64,000 bases of DNA from Aquila chrysaetos chrysaetos (lineage: Eukaryota > Chordata > Aves > Accipitriformes > Accipitridae): assembly GCF_900496995.4 (NCBI RefSeq), contig NC_044004.1, positions 50,374,224 to 50,438,223 of the forward strand. The letters run 5' to 3'. The notes beneath the pieces are model-generated. The model made no database searches. It had not been told where the DNA came from and saw nothing but the letters and a program-made list of their open reading frames with translations. Positions 50,128-63,320 of this stretch are shown here, piece after piece. How positions within the stretch are numbered: position 1 is the stretch's first letter; each line of letters starts with the position of its first letter. The translations under genes and the position numbers were made by a program.

Positions 50128-53100
50128 GCCCCGGTCTCCCCCTGCCCTGGTCAGGGCCTTAGCGCAGTTCTTTGCTTAAGCCACCTCTCCTTTAGTGCAA
50201 CAAAGCATTCTTAGTCTCATATGTTTCAGGAGAAAATAGTGGATTAAAAAGGCAAGTAGGCTTGCATAATGGGAAATCCAAGCCCTGAATAGAAAAACAG
50301 AAGCTGGAGATATGCACAGCACTTATCATAGAAAAAAATTACCTCTCGGGAACCAATCATCCCAGTAAATTCTTCTTCAGGGAATTTTGGCAGTACCACA
50401 GCTTACGAACCTTTATGCTTGCAAACATCCCAGCTGGCTGGTCTTCTGCAGTTACGGCTGTCTGCTCATGCTCTCCCTTCTTTTTTGATTGCTTATTAAA
50501 ATAGTCCAGAGACCCCACAGTAAGCAGAAACACAGGAAAACATAGGAACTCCTCCACTTAATCTGCCAGATTGCCATGAAGACATCTGCTTACCACACCT
50601 CCCGCTTCTTCTTTCAAGCAAGCCACTCGCAATCAATTTGCTGCGTCTTTTTGCATGCAGGAACCCAGTGCCAGCGTGCCCAGTTGAACAAGTAAATTAG
50701 CTCTCAGAAATGCCTTCATCATGACAGAAACCTCTCTTCCAGCACAGAGCCATGGCTCATCTGTGAGAGGGGAAAATGAGCTCGGAAAACGAGTGGCCCA
50801 AGTTTCCCACGTTTTCCCTATTTTGAAAGATTTGGATGAGAGAACCTAGCCCTAACCAGCCCAACTGAGGCTGTAGCTGAGGTCTGTATGGCTGGCTAAT
50901 TTGGGAGGATGGTAAACTTCCCCAAATTCAAGCATCTGCGTTTCATACCTGGAAGTTTAAGAAGAGCCTCTGCTCTTTTCAATAAGAGTGCTATAATTTT
51001 CTAATAACGGAGGTGCTATAATTTTCTCACCATGCCTGCTCAGTGAAGAGTCAGGGACACCTTAGGGAAGGAAAACCAGATTTAAAATTCTTCCTAGGTT
51101 CACACTGGAACAGCACTGGACCTGCTGAGCAAACTGTCCTGAGATGTTCACCCCAGGTAGAAACACCTTTCCCATGCCAGAAGCCTTGGGATTATGGGAT
51201 AATGAAAATTCATTTTTTCTAATAAAGTCATCCTCTTTATGTCCAAAGATTTCAGTGGAAAATTGAAAAACCTCAAATTTTCATAAAATGATTGTTCTGT
51301 AAGGTCTGAGATGAAACATGATGGCTTTTTGCATGGCTGTAAACTCCCGTAGCTTCTCCAGTACAGTATTCATCATTGTTCATTTTAGGTATTTTCTCAG
51401 TGGCCAAGAAAACTTGTGATAAAGAAGCCCTCTCAAGTGGAAAGCAGCACACAAAGCCCGCTAAGACGCGACCACATGTCTTGGCCAGCCATATATCTTC
51501 CAATGTATTGTTTTCCAGAATGCTGACTCAGCAGCAAGGCACATGGCTCGGAGCAACCCTGATGGCACAAAGGGAAACTTCAGGCCGACCAGAGCTTCAA
51601 GCACCATCCCTTGCTGGCAGAAGCGAGACCATCACCGAGTCTTGTTTTCATCGTGTCAGCTGTAAGAGAAACCCCCCAAGAACAGGAAGACAAACAGGCA
51701 TAAACCAACAGGGAGTTTCTCTGTAGGCAGACAAAAAAAAGCAAAGCTCTCTGGAGCTGGGTTCAGCATCGCTCACGGCCAGCAAAGCTGTCCAGTTTCC
51801 AAGACTGCTGGTGCCAACAGTGCCTTTTACTCCAGGGGACTCAAAAAAACCAACAGGAAAAAATGTGACACCTTTTATCAGTTATGGTCCACGCTGTGTG
51901 ACTGAGCAAATCTTAGTTTCCACCTGGGGTGCACAGATCTCTTCCTGGCTGTGGTCCCCGACGTGCTGGGGAGTCTTCCTGTCACTGCCAGGACTGCAGC
52001 TTTGTCCATGGTGTCACAGCTGGTAGATCTTTCGGGTGGAAGTGGGGTGGCATTGTCTGTGCTGCGACCGGTTTGCCTGCTCATACATAGCAAGAATAAA
52101 TGCACCTGCGATGGAGCCAGGGGCAACCAGTGCCAGCACCTACTGCCGGCCTGGCAAAAGAGCAAAGGGCCATCCTTCAGCAGGCTCTTGGGATGTTAAT
52201 ACCTGCTGCCACTCAACAAGCTGCTTTGGTCAATGCGCACGTCCCTGGAAAGTGCCTCTCCTGCACTGCAGACCCTTTTCCTACTGGAAAAATAGGTTGG
52301 TGGCTTTGTTTGCCGTGCCCCTTTTCTCCCCCAGCCCTCCCGCTCCTGCCGGAGCAGATGTGTGGCTGCCCTCCACAGCCCCTGCCCCCCGCCCCTGGGA
52401 CTTCTCCTAGCTCTTGGGGACATTGTCGCCACCCTGACACCCCACCTTGCTGTAGCAAGAGAATATACCTGGGGAAATAGGTGTCCCTTTTGTTCAAAAC
52501 AACATCGTGAGACCCAGCTCCAAAAAATCCTCAAAATCCAGCCCCTTTCCTGGGAAGAGCAGATTAAAAGCATCAGCCATAAAGAATTAAACCCTCATGT
52601 GGTCTCTTAACCACCCTCCATGGGAGTTAGCCCCACTGCTAACATCTGGAGGCCCGAAGTATGATCTCTGTAGGACCCATCGGCCTTGTAGGAACAGAAT
52701 GAAGCCCTAAATCGCTAACACAACCCCATGTGCAGGAAGCAGCCCCCCATCCCACCCTGGCCACTGCGATGGGCTGCAAATCAGTATGCCAACCAGCGAC
52801 AGGCACCGCTATTCCTTTGCTCGGGGGACTGTGTCAAAGGGGGAGCTCGGTTCTCCGTACCCAAGAGCAACAGTGGCTGTTAAGAAATCGCGGGATAATA
52901 GCCCTTTTGATGGATGCTCGGCTTGTGCTTTCGGGATGTAGCGGTTGTGGTGGGGCTGGGAAGGGGGAGGGGGCACAGAGGCATATGACAGTGCCGATAA
53001 CAAGTGGGCTTTGTACGCCATGGCCGGGGGCTCCCACAGCTGCTCCAGCCCCCTTTCCCGCTTGAGGTAGTTTGGGTGGGAGAAAAGGCTACAAAAGCTC

Positions 53101-53694
53101 AAGCAAACAAGCATGACACAGATAAGAATTTAATGATTCAGTCCCTGCCTCTCCTTAAAGAGCAAAACTGGCAGAGCATCTCCTCCTGCCATTCAGGCAG
53201 GGGCTCTGGAGAGGAGAGGCCCCTCTGGGCTGGTGGTCTGGCTGCTGTGGTGCCTCCTAGACAGGGAATGCCCTTGAGCATGTCCGTCCAGTTTGTTTTC
53301 TTTCCCCGTGTAGCTGGTGAATACTTGCAGCCTATGCTGGCCAAGGCCCTCACCTGCTTCTTGCCATCACTCCAAGAGCCTTGGTGGTGCTGACATGGAG
53401 CCTGGTGGCAATCTGGAGCATCCCCCTCCCTGGGAGAGGGCAGGGCGGACCATTGGCTCCGAACCAGCCTGTCCCAGTGAGAAGTGCAAGAAAAGGAACA
53501 AGCCTGGGGGTGGGCACCGTGGCAGAGGGAGGACACCGAGCACACAGTATCTAACCAGCATTAACTCCATGTATCCCTGGCTTTACTTCACCTGTCATCA
53601 CTTGATGACAGTGTTTTTTTCTGATGACGCATATTCCGTGTGGATGGGGAGATAGTGACGATGGCAGCTGGCTAAGATTGCCAAAATAATACTT

Positions 53695-53710
53695 CCCCCC
53701 CCCCCCCCCC
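53695..53710 (+). repeat. Poly-C tract (16 C)
   Basis: Uninterrupted run of C followed by AAAAACCC. Confidence 0.9.
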
Positions 53711-56700
53711 AAAAACCCGGGCAGAAAAACCCCACCCCCAAGCCCCCATACACTTTGTTTCTGTAATCCCTGTCCCAACAGGACACGAGCATAGCCTCCC
53801 AGCCGGCATGTGTGGTTGCTCTTATTAAGCTTTGAACAGCTGGGGGATTTGGAGATGGGATTAGCTAATACAATCCAGGCTCAATTAGCAAAGGAAGCAT
53901 GGAGATTCCAGCTCCCGTCGGGACAGATGTGGGCAGGACCACTCCAGAGGGTTAATCACAGGGCAACTTGTACTTCATCCACAAATAACCATGCTGCCTG
54001 TGTCCCCCCATCCCACCCACGGCTGCCGAGTGGGAACGTTTGCCATTGCCAAACACTGCCTTACTCCCTGGACCCAGCTAAAACCCGCTTTCCTGCCCAT
54101 GGGCTGCGAGAGGGAAGGACTAACCGCAGCGGGGAGGGAAAGCAGGCATGCACGCAGGTGCAGAAAACTGGCAGCCAAACAAAGGGAGATCGCAGGAGCA
54201 GATACAGGCGAATGCAGGCTACAGTGCTTGTCAGCACGGCTTTCTATGAGCAAGACCAAAGGCAAGGGGAGGGGGGATGAAGGAGATGGTTTCTCATTGA
54301 TGGGAAGATGCTAAGATGCACCAGCAATGGGACACCAGTGCTTTGTTTAAAACTGGGACCCCTGGGCAGAGCTTTTGTTATCACGAATGCTCTTTGCTTG
54401 GCCAGCTGGGAAAAGCAGCGGGCTCACTGGGCTGCTGGGGCATCCTTCAAGACAGACTTCCAAGCACTCCTGGCCACCTCAGGATGAAGCAGGGCCCACA
54501 TCTCTAAACAACTTAATGGGCACCGGCTTCCAAACTTCCCCCCACACCAGCCTCCTTGAAAAGCTAAACCAAACCCACATGGATGCCCGATGAGCATCCC
54601 CAGCCTCAGTTGGTTCCTCATTTCCAAAAGCTCCCCTCAAATCTCTCATCTGCCTTTTGGGGGCATTTTAAAGACACATAGCCCCTCATGTGCTGAGAGA
54701 CAGAGACTCCCTCACTGGAGACAGGCCTCCGCTTGCAGAGCTGGTGAACCGGTTCCCAGGGTGCGAGTTGCATGGGCAAGCTCTCCCACGCATGGATGGG
54801 TTTCGCATAGCCCTGTCTGAGGCTGGCTGCTAAATGCCAGCTCTCTGGGGAAAGCAGATGGACTTGGAAAGGTTGGGGGGTGCCCAAGGCACTTGGCACT
54901 TTGGAAAAGGTTGCTCCTGAAGCCAGGGCTGAGGACTGCCAAAAGGCAAGATGTTCATTGATTTTTTAGTTCTCTGAAGACAGGAGTCAGGAATCAGACC
55001 AGGGAAGGGTGGTGAGGGATGGGGCTTGGGCCAGTCAAAGCGACTGGCACGGGAGATGCAGCAAACCAGACTTGCTTTCCCAGCCTGCCTCGGATGGGGA
55101 ACCAAAAGTCTTACAGAATGAGCTAATTGTCCTTGACCAGTGCCAGGTGAATGCAAATAAATGTCAAGCACCCTCCAAGGTGTCAGCTTGGGAAATAAAC
55201 CCACCAGCCTCTTCCCAGTCCAGTTGCTGGGACTCTCACAGAGGAAACAGTAGCCTCCAGCGCTGTGGAGCAACTTTGCGGAGGGCAGCAAACACCACCT
55301 GGTCTCATGTCAGAGTACCCCAGGGTCTGACGCTCCTGCTGCACCCAGAAGACATAGCTGGATCTGGAAAAGCCATCACCACACAAAGAGCAGACACACA
55401 GACACGAGGCACCGCGGGAGAGCACGCAGCTGATTTTTGCCTCTCTCCAATAATACTGTCTTTTTTCCTTGCTCCTCAGCGGTGTTTGGTGTTTACAGGC
55501 GCTGGGAAACATTTGCTCCTTGCACTCCTTCCAATGGAGCGTGGGAAAAGCTCTCACCCGAAGCAAAAAAACACGGGAATTTGCTTTCAAGTCTATTCTT
55601 CTCACTCTCTTTCTCTCCAAGTGAAAAGCCCTGAGCTGGCTTTTTTTCTTTGCGAGGCAAGTTTTCTGGCCAAGGCAAACTGGTGTTTGTCTCATGCTGT
55701 CAGCAGAGTGACAGGCATCAATACAAGCTGAGGGGCATGGCAGTGGCAAAGCAACCAGGATAGAGGGAGTGGTAACAGGGCAGACAGGGCCTGTGTGCAC
55801 CTTCCCCTCCTTTTAGATAAGGGAAATGGCACATTTCAGCTTCAGTAGAAAGAAATAAGGGCTTGGTCTGGGGGGCATTTTTCTCCCAGAGGATATACAG
55901 GGCCTTTGGTTTGGTGCTTGGCTCACTGAGGCAGACAAAGAAGAAAGGAAAATTAGCATGAAAAAAAAAAAAATGGAGGTTGCCCCCCTGCTAACTGGCT
56001 CTGGAGAGAATAAGTAGTGAGCAGAAATACAAAAGCATCCTCCACTGTCAGAAGCAACACCAGGGTTTCTCCCATCCCTCATCCAGCTGCTGTGTGCTGG
56101 ATCTGGCCAGCGAAGGCAGCCCCTGCACCAGCACCTGGCACACGCAGGCGTCGAGTGCCATCAGCCCTATGTGCCGAAAGTTCCCAGGGCTGGGACGGGA
56201 ATGTGCGCCAGCCCAGCTGCTCAGCCCTTGCCGGCACCTCAGCCTCCAGAGAGCTGGCAGGAGGAGGCTTCCCACCCTGCCCACCGATGTCTGCCTCCTC
56301 TCCTGGCCTCTCCACCTGGTCCAGGAGAGCCTGCAGGAGGGCAAGTGGCTTCGGGTGGCTTATTTGCAACAAGGCTAGCGTGATGCAGGGAGGCAGGGAA
56401 CTTTCAAGCAAAAGAAAGGCAAAGTCATGCGCTTCCTTGCCTGGGGGACCAGAAATTACTCCTTCTCCAGAAAACAAGGCTGAGGGACCCAACAGGAGTC
56501 TGCAGAACTCACAGGACAGTGACAAACCTGGAGAAAATGGAGACCTCAGGGAACTGGCCTCTCCCCCGGTGCAGGTGGACACTGCAGGAAAGGTGCTCGC
56601 CATGTCCAAGGATGCTGCTAGGAGGGGAAGAAAGGCACCCCTGCCCCCTTGCCTCCCCTCATAGCCCTCTCTCCAGTATTACAGGGCAACCCTGGGGACA

Positions 56701-57062
56701 AGCAAAAGGACAACTGTAACCCCTGATATGACCCAAGAGACCCGCTCTATGCCGGGACAAAAGAGGGAGGAACACCCTTTATACCCAGAGGCTGAAGGCA
56801 GATCTCACGCTTCCAAACTCCATCCTGCAAGTAACATGATGCCCCCAGCACAATTTTTCCTGTGTGAAACTCTCTCCGCAAGAGGTGCCTTAGGTGAGCA
56901 GCTGCAGAGGCAGCCAGATCCCGGAGGAGGTGTTTGCTTTCTCCATCTCCCCCCCACCCCACACCCTCTTTTTAATTGTTTGCGCATCAAGAAACAACTT
57001 GCCGTATTGCAACCTCCCAAAGGGAGACAGGCATTGAACTTGTAACCTGAAACTGCCTCTCA

Positions 57063-57158
57063 GGGAGACAGCCAGCACCCACCTCCCCCTGTTCCCACAT
57101 CCTCTCCCCAGGGAGACAGTCAGCACCCACCTCCCTCTGTTCCCAGATCCTCTCCCCA
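57063..57158 (+). repeat. 48-base tandem duplication (two copies)
   Basis: GGGAGACAGCCAGCACCCAC at 57063 recurs as GGGAGACAGTCAGCACCCAC at 57111. The following CCTCCCYCTGTTCCCAMATCCTCTCCCCA is also shared. Only a few substitutions separate the copies. A third, decayed start (GGGAGACAGG) lies just upstream, near 57022. Confidence 0.9.
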
Positions 57159-57340
57159 GCTCATCCCTGCCTGAGCCGCAGCCATGTCCTCCCCTCGCTC
57201 TGCTCTTCAGCAGCTACACACTTCACTGTTAATGAGCGTAGAGAAAAAAAGCACAGAGCTGCCTTTCAGGATCTCTCTCAGACACCAAAACATCTCTGTG
57301 CATTAATAATCCCTTTCAAAAGCCCTTTCCTCGCACACAT

Positions 57341-57357
57341 CCCCCCCCCCCCCCCCC
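57341..57357 (+). repeat. Poly-C tract (17 C)
   Basis: Uninterrupted C run about 190 bases past the tandem duplication. Confidence 0.9.
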
Positions 57358-60299
57358 AGCCCCTGATGCTTTTCAGGAGCAACTGATTCATCTGAGGTGC
57401 AAAACAGCACGGTAAAATTTTAATACAGCCTGAACATGATGTGAGAGTGCTCAACTGTCTTTTAAGCAGCCTGTCTGTCTCCAGCAACTGCTTTGAAGGC
57501 AAGATCGCTTCAGTGCTGCGTGAAGAGCTTCAAAGAGAATATTTGGGACTGATTTTGACATGACTCAGAGAAGGCAGGAAGCCTCCAAACACAGTTCCCT
57601 CAAAGGATGAGCACCAGCAGAGGAACATGCCGGCTCTTGCCATGCCTCCCTGCTGGGGGCTGGTTCAGCTGGACCACATGGGAGAGCCTCGGAGGACCAG
57701 AGGTGCGTGTACCTATAGGATACCTACCGAGTGCTGTGACCTGGTCCCCATCTCCACAGATTCCCGTGGGGAAGAAATTTCCCCGACCACTGGTTATATT
57801 GCATGCTAAAAGCCCTGGGACCTACGAGCTGCCCCGAGCTGTGACTGCAAGGGCTGGAAAGCAGGGGGGAGTTCTCCATGCCCCAGGGTACATGTGTTGA
57901 TAGGAAAAGTATGAAAACAAGGCAAAACACTTGGGTTAGCCCAAACAGGAAGAGATGCTGATAGCACCCAAGGACTCCTCTACAGCCAGTAAACAAAAGG
58001 GAAACAAAACCAGTGCCCCAGAAAGTGGGGCTAGGAGATGAGTGTACAGAAGGACACAGCACAGGCAGAGGAGGGTGCCTCCCAAGAGAGGCTTTGGAAG
58101 CCTCCATGAGCTCAGCCAGCAAATATCCTTAAACTTTGCTGCTTTTCAGTGTCAGACACTGTTCTTTGGCTCCCTGGGCCTCTCCAGACCTGCAAGCAGC
58201 ACAGCGCTGCCCTCGTGCAGGCAAATGCTCCGGCCCTGGAGACCTTTGAACTCAGCTTGGGAACATCGACGTCCGAAGCAAGAAGCTGAGCTCTGCATTT
58301 CCAGGTGACCTGCCACAGGGCAGCTGGCAGGTCCTGGTGATCTTGTATTGTCTCTGCTCCCACACTATGGGCAGAACATCAACCAAAAGCACCTTCTCCC
58401 AAGTAGCGGGGATCTATATCCTTACTGAGCAGCTCTCACAGCTCCTTCTCAGACCATCTGTTCCCATTTACCTGCCAAACTGGCCCCGGTAGTACATGTC
58501 AGCCCAAGGCTGCTGGAAGGATGTTGGGAGAGTGCAGGCTGCAATCCTGCGTGATCAAGAAAGAGAGGGTGAAGCCACTGAGAAGAGGGTAGAGTAGGTT
58601 TGAGTTGGTAAAATCCCTGGGGGTACTGCAGCACTTGGCTTTTCTCTGCAAATTGTGCAATGCACCAAAGTAATTTGCCTCCTGGGCCACTGCAAAGAGG
58701 ACTCAGAAAGGCAGGAATGCCTTTCTTGAAAATTTAAAAGCAGATCACAACAAGACTCCCTCTCCATGCCCCTCCATGGGCAGTGCCAGCACACAGGGCT
58801 GGTAGGGAATAAGGCCCAAGACCGGGCCCCAGGACAGGGTGGTCTGACTCAAGCAAGGGGGAGAAAAGGGCAAGAGCCAAACCCAAGGCCTGGGCAGCAC
58901 AGCTGTAGGCACACAGGCTCACACGGGCTGGGAAGCAGATGGGCAGGGAGGCTGTGGAAGACAAGGACAGGAGCCCTCACGCTTTGGAAGAAAGGACTCT
59001 TTCGACATGAAGGCAAGGCAGCCCCAATGACCGCAGGGGCGATGCCTGGGGGAGTTCAGGGCAGCTGACCTCTACTGCCCTGCAGACACAAGCCTGAGAG
59101 GACCCCAAACTGCACAGACCTGCACAGAGCTGGAGGGAACACAACCACCTGAGCCCTAGGTTTACATAAAGGGGGTGCAATTTTTGGAGGTCATTTGGAG
59201 TCTGAAGCTACCTATGGAGAGGGATCGACGTGGTATCAACCTCAGGGTCACTTCTCACTCCAGAAGAGACCATTCCCCTTCCCAGGGCTACACTCATGAC
59301 CAGGTTTTCCTGCAGAAACTTCTCCACTTAGCAGAACTAGCATCTGTGCTGACACATCGTGAGCATCTGCACTTACTCAGAGGAGAGCAGCTGAAGCACT
59401 TGGCCTGGCTGTCAGGGAGCAACAAGTGCAGAGAACACCCCACTCTAGGCTGCACCTAGCCTGCGAAATCCCAAAGGGGGGCTTATTTTGGGGAAAGTCA
59501 GTGGATTTCAGAGCTGAACTGTATTTGCAAGAGATTCAGCAGACGTGCCTCCTAAGACATTTTTGAAATAAGAACTCTCCATGTCAATTGGGAAGCGAAA
59601 AAGGCACGCATATCAACCTTTTACTGGAGTTAGCCCAGAGAGGGAACAGAAGCACCATCTCACTTGGAGCAGGGCTGTTTGAATGCAGTCATCAGCCACT
59701 CAGCCTCCAGCAGGACTGTGCCACCCCTAGAAACATACCCGCAAGGTGCCCGGGCTGAGGATGAAGCTTCTTGCACCCAGTTTGTGCTCTCTCAGTTGCA
59801 GGAAGATGCAAGACAGTGACCTATCTGCTTGCTGGAGGTCTGTTGCTCCTAAAAGGTTGCAGTCAGCAGTACCTCACAGGAAAATGGAGACAACTGAATG
59901 CAAATTACATCTACGCAATTTAAGAAAACAGCAATACTCAATTAGCTAATGGGCACACTTAGTGTCGGCTGACACACCCAGGAGCATAGGCATGTCTGTG
60001 AGGAAACGTCAGAGTTTCTGTATGATCACACCCCTTATATTTCAAAGCTACCTCCTGAACTAGGAATGACAAGGGAAAGAGAAAGGAGCCAGCAGTCCTG
60101 TGAGGGAGTGACAAGACAGGTAGGATGGCTGAGCAAAGGGTGGTGTGACAGGAAGGGATCACAAAATCAACAAAACGGGGCTTAAGCAGGATCACCATCA
60201 GCACTTGCATGTAAGCAAGGAATTGCCTACAAGGCACCATTGTGGAGAAATCCCCCAAACCCTCTCCAGGAACTAAACATGCTGGGGAGTCTCTCTAAC

Positions 60300-62472
60300 A
60301 TGTCTGTACACTAATGCATGCAGTACAGGGAATAAACACGAGGAACTAGGGTTCTGCGTGCAGTTGCAGGGCTGCGATCTTGTGGTGGGATGGTTCCCAT
60401 GACTGGAGTATTGCAAGGAAGGGATACAGGCTCTTCAGGAAGGACAGGATGGGAAGATTAGGAGGGGCAGTTGCCCCTCATGTGAGACAGCAGCTGGAGT
60501 GCATGGAGGTCTGTCTGGGGATGGATAAGGAACCAGCTGAGAGCTTATGGACTAGGACTAAAGGAAGAACAGGTACAGGTGGTGTTATTATAGTGGGTGT
60601 CCACTATAGGCCACCTGACCAGGAAGAAGTGGATGAGCGCCTCTACAGAAAGAAACAGCCCCATGTTCACAGGCCCTGGTGTCCTTGTGGGGGACTTCAA
60701 CCACCGTGATATTTACTGGAGGAACAACACAGCAGGACATAAGCAATCCAGGAGGTTTGCGGAGCACATTGATCATAAATTGCTCTTCCAAGTGACAGAG
60801 GAGCCAACAAGGAGAGGTACTCTGCTGGACCTCATACTCATCAACAAGGAGGGGCTCATTGCAGATGTGAAAGCAGCCTTTGCTTCAGTGACCATGAGAT
60901 AGTGGAATTCAGGATCCTGAGGCACAGGAGGAGGGTGAGAAGCAAGCTCACAACCCAGGACTTCAGGAGAGCAGACTTTGGCCTCTTCCAAGATCTGCTT
61001 GCAAGAGTCCCATGGGATAAGGCCCTGAAGGGAAACAGAGCACAGAGGAGGGGGAGGGCAAGCAAACCCAGCCGGTTAATATTCAAGGATCACCTCCTCC
61101 AAGCTCCATCCCAACAAATATGTACCTAAGCAAAAATGCCAGGAGGCCTGCGTGGATGAACAAAGAGCTCCTGGCCAAACTCAGATGCAGAAAGAAAGCA
61201 TACAGAGGGCAGAAGCAAGGGTAGATAACCTGGGGGGAATACAGAAACATTGTCTGAGCATCCCTGTCCAGATTCAATTCCAGTTGGGCTTTAGCTTTCC
61301 TAACTCCAGAGAGTGAGGTGGATTGAAAGCTGGCCTAATGGCCAGGCCTGGAGGGTGGCAATTAGCGGCAGGAAGTCTAGTTGGAGGCCAGTCACTAGCG
61401 GTGTACCCCAGTGGTCAAGATTGGGTCTGATCCTGTTCGATATCTTCATTAATGATATGGATGATGGGGCAGACTGTGCCTTCAGCAAGTTTGTTGATGA
61501 CACAAAACTGGGAGGACTGGCTGATATGCCAGAGAGTTGTGCTGCCATCCAGAAGGACCTGGACGGGCTGGGGAAGTGGGCTGACAGCAAATGAAGTGCA
61601 ATGACTTCATGAAGTTCAACAAAGAGAAGTGGAAAGTCATGCACCTGGGGAGAAACAGCCCAAGGCACCAGTACATGCTGTGGGCCACCCAGATGGAAAG
61701 CCTCTTGGCAGAAAAGGACCTCGGGGACCTGGTGGACACCAAGTTGAACACGAGCCAGCAATGTGCCCTCGCACAAAAGGTTAATGGTATCCTGGGCTGC
61801 ATTAGGAGGAGTGCTGCCAGCAGGTGGGGGGAGGTGATCCTTCCCTCTGCTCAGCACTGGTGAGGCCACAACTGGAGTATTGTGTCCAGTTCTGGGCTCC
61901 CCAGTACAAGAGAGACATGGACATACTGGAGAGAGTCCCACAAAGGGCCATGAAGATGGTGAAGGGACTGGAAACACCTCTGCTATGAGGAAAGGCTGCG
62001 AGAGCTGGGATTGTTCAGCCTAGAGAGTGAAAGACTCAGGGCGGGATCTTATTCGTGTATACAAATACCTGAAGGGAGAGTGTAAAGAAGGTGGAGCCAG
62101 GCTCTTTTCAGTGGTGCCAATGACAATGGGCACAAACTGAAACACAGGAGGTTCTGTCTGAACATCAGGAAACACTTTTTTAAGGTGAGAGTGACTGAGC
62201 ACTGGCACAGGTTGCACAGAGAAGTTGCACAGTCTCCATCCTTGGATAAACTCTGATCCATGATGGGGGCCAACTGGCTGGAAGGCAGCTTTGCTGCAAG
62301 GGTGACAGAGCACTGGCACAGAGGCTGTGGAATCTCCATCCTTGGAGGTATTCCAAAGCTGATGGACATGGTCCTGGGCAGCCTGCTCTAGGTGGCCGTG
62401 CTTGACTGGGAGAATTGGACTAGATGACCTCCAGAGGTCCTTTCCAACCTCAACCATTCTGTGATTCTGTGA
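60300..62472 (+). mobile_element. CR1 LINE, internally deleted, with 3' octamer tail
   Basis: A non-LTR retrotransposon fragment in plus orientation. Broken frames show endonuclease-domain pieces (GVHYRPPDQEE at about 60593 and VLVGDFNHRDIYW at about 60681). After a deletion there is the reverse-transcriptase block SGVPQWSRLGLILFDIFIND with the catalytic-site motif FVDDTKLGG (about 61487-61513), and then the domain after RT (KVMHLGRNSP). Most of the fingers and palm between about 61210 and 61310 is missing. The 3' end carries two ATTCTGTG octamers (62456-62471), the CR1 hallmark. Stops and frame changes make it non-autonomous. The left boundary is approximate. Confidence 0.9.
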
Positions 62473-62869
62473 AACTCTAACCCTTCACAGGAGGGCACAC
62501 TTATGCCATTGGAATCAGTTGTGCTGACCCAGTTGATGATGCTGGACAGCCATTAAGTGGGGAGACAGTACCCCTAATGAGGTGACAGAACAAACTGGTT
62601 GAATGTTGTAGTCCAGGCTGGCTGGAGGATGCACCTCCAAAAAGCCACGTGGGACCTGAGGTCTGTAACACCTTACAGGCTTTCTGGCATGGGGCGTGTG
62701 ATGGATAAAGATACAGTCCAAAGAGACATGAAGATATAAGAAGGTACAGCCATGCTGACCAGATCCCCCGCTTGAAACCCACACAGGACTCCTAAGGGTT
62801 TATGCTACACACCCCAAATTACCAAATCTTCCTATTTCTCGGAGTGCAACCACTTGATAATAGTGTTGT
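62473..62869. other. Short spacer between two CR1-type elements
   Basis: No gene or recognised repeat. Short open frames only. Confidence 0.5.
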
Positions 62870-63320
62870 GCCTCTGCCGGGGCCCACAATAACGTTCCTA
62901 CCTAAGAACACCCAAGGTCCATGAAGGCCATAATCATGTCTCCAGCAGTAGCCAATAAGTACAGGCATCTGAAGATCTCCTGGTCTCCAGCAAGCTTGCA
63001 GGGCTTCTTGGGCCAAAGTTGGTGTCTTTGGATTTAGCATTCCCAGACTCTTCCATGAATAACTCCAGTTTCCCCTGGAGCCCCTAGAAATTGCAGGAGC
63101 CCCTCTGCAACATCCTGCAGCAAGTAATTCTGCGGCTCTGTGCTGGGCTGGGGAAAGTACCATCTCTTATTGCTTATTTTGAACCTGTCACTTGCTAGCT
63201 TTATTCAACACTTTCTAGATCCTCGTTCTTGTGTTGGAAAGGCAGTGCACACTCATTCCCTCTTCAGCATCCATGGGTTTATCAACCTTTCTTGTACTGT
63301 CCCTCAGTCGTCTCCTCTTT
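62870..63320 (-). mobile_element. Older CR1/L3-like fragment, reversed
   Basis: The plus strand is the reverse complement of a reptile/bird CR1-type 3' region. It shows the GAAAGTACCATCTCTTATTGCTTATTTTGAACCTGTCAC block, AGATCCTCGTTCTTGTGTTGGAAA, CATCCATGGGTTTATCAACC, and CAGTCGTCTCCTC. At the left end TTCCTACCTAAGAACA corresponds to a 'gttcttaggtaggaa' 3' terminus. Much more diverged than the neighbouring plus-strand CR1. Confidence 0.65.

Larger units (their letters stand above)
49461..60299. other. About 10.8 kb upstream of PRAG1 without a recognised gene
   Basis: Moderately GC-rich DNA. Many short open frames occur on both strands, but none shows a protein-family signature, signal-peptide-plus-domain layout or paired splice-bounded exons. 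Poly-C runs occur at 50106-50127, 53695-53710 and 57341-57357, and a 48-base tandem duplication at 57063-57158. It may hold PRAG1 distal regulatory elements or a non-coding RNA, but nothing in the sequence proves either. Confidence 0.55.
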
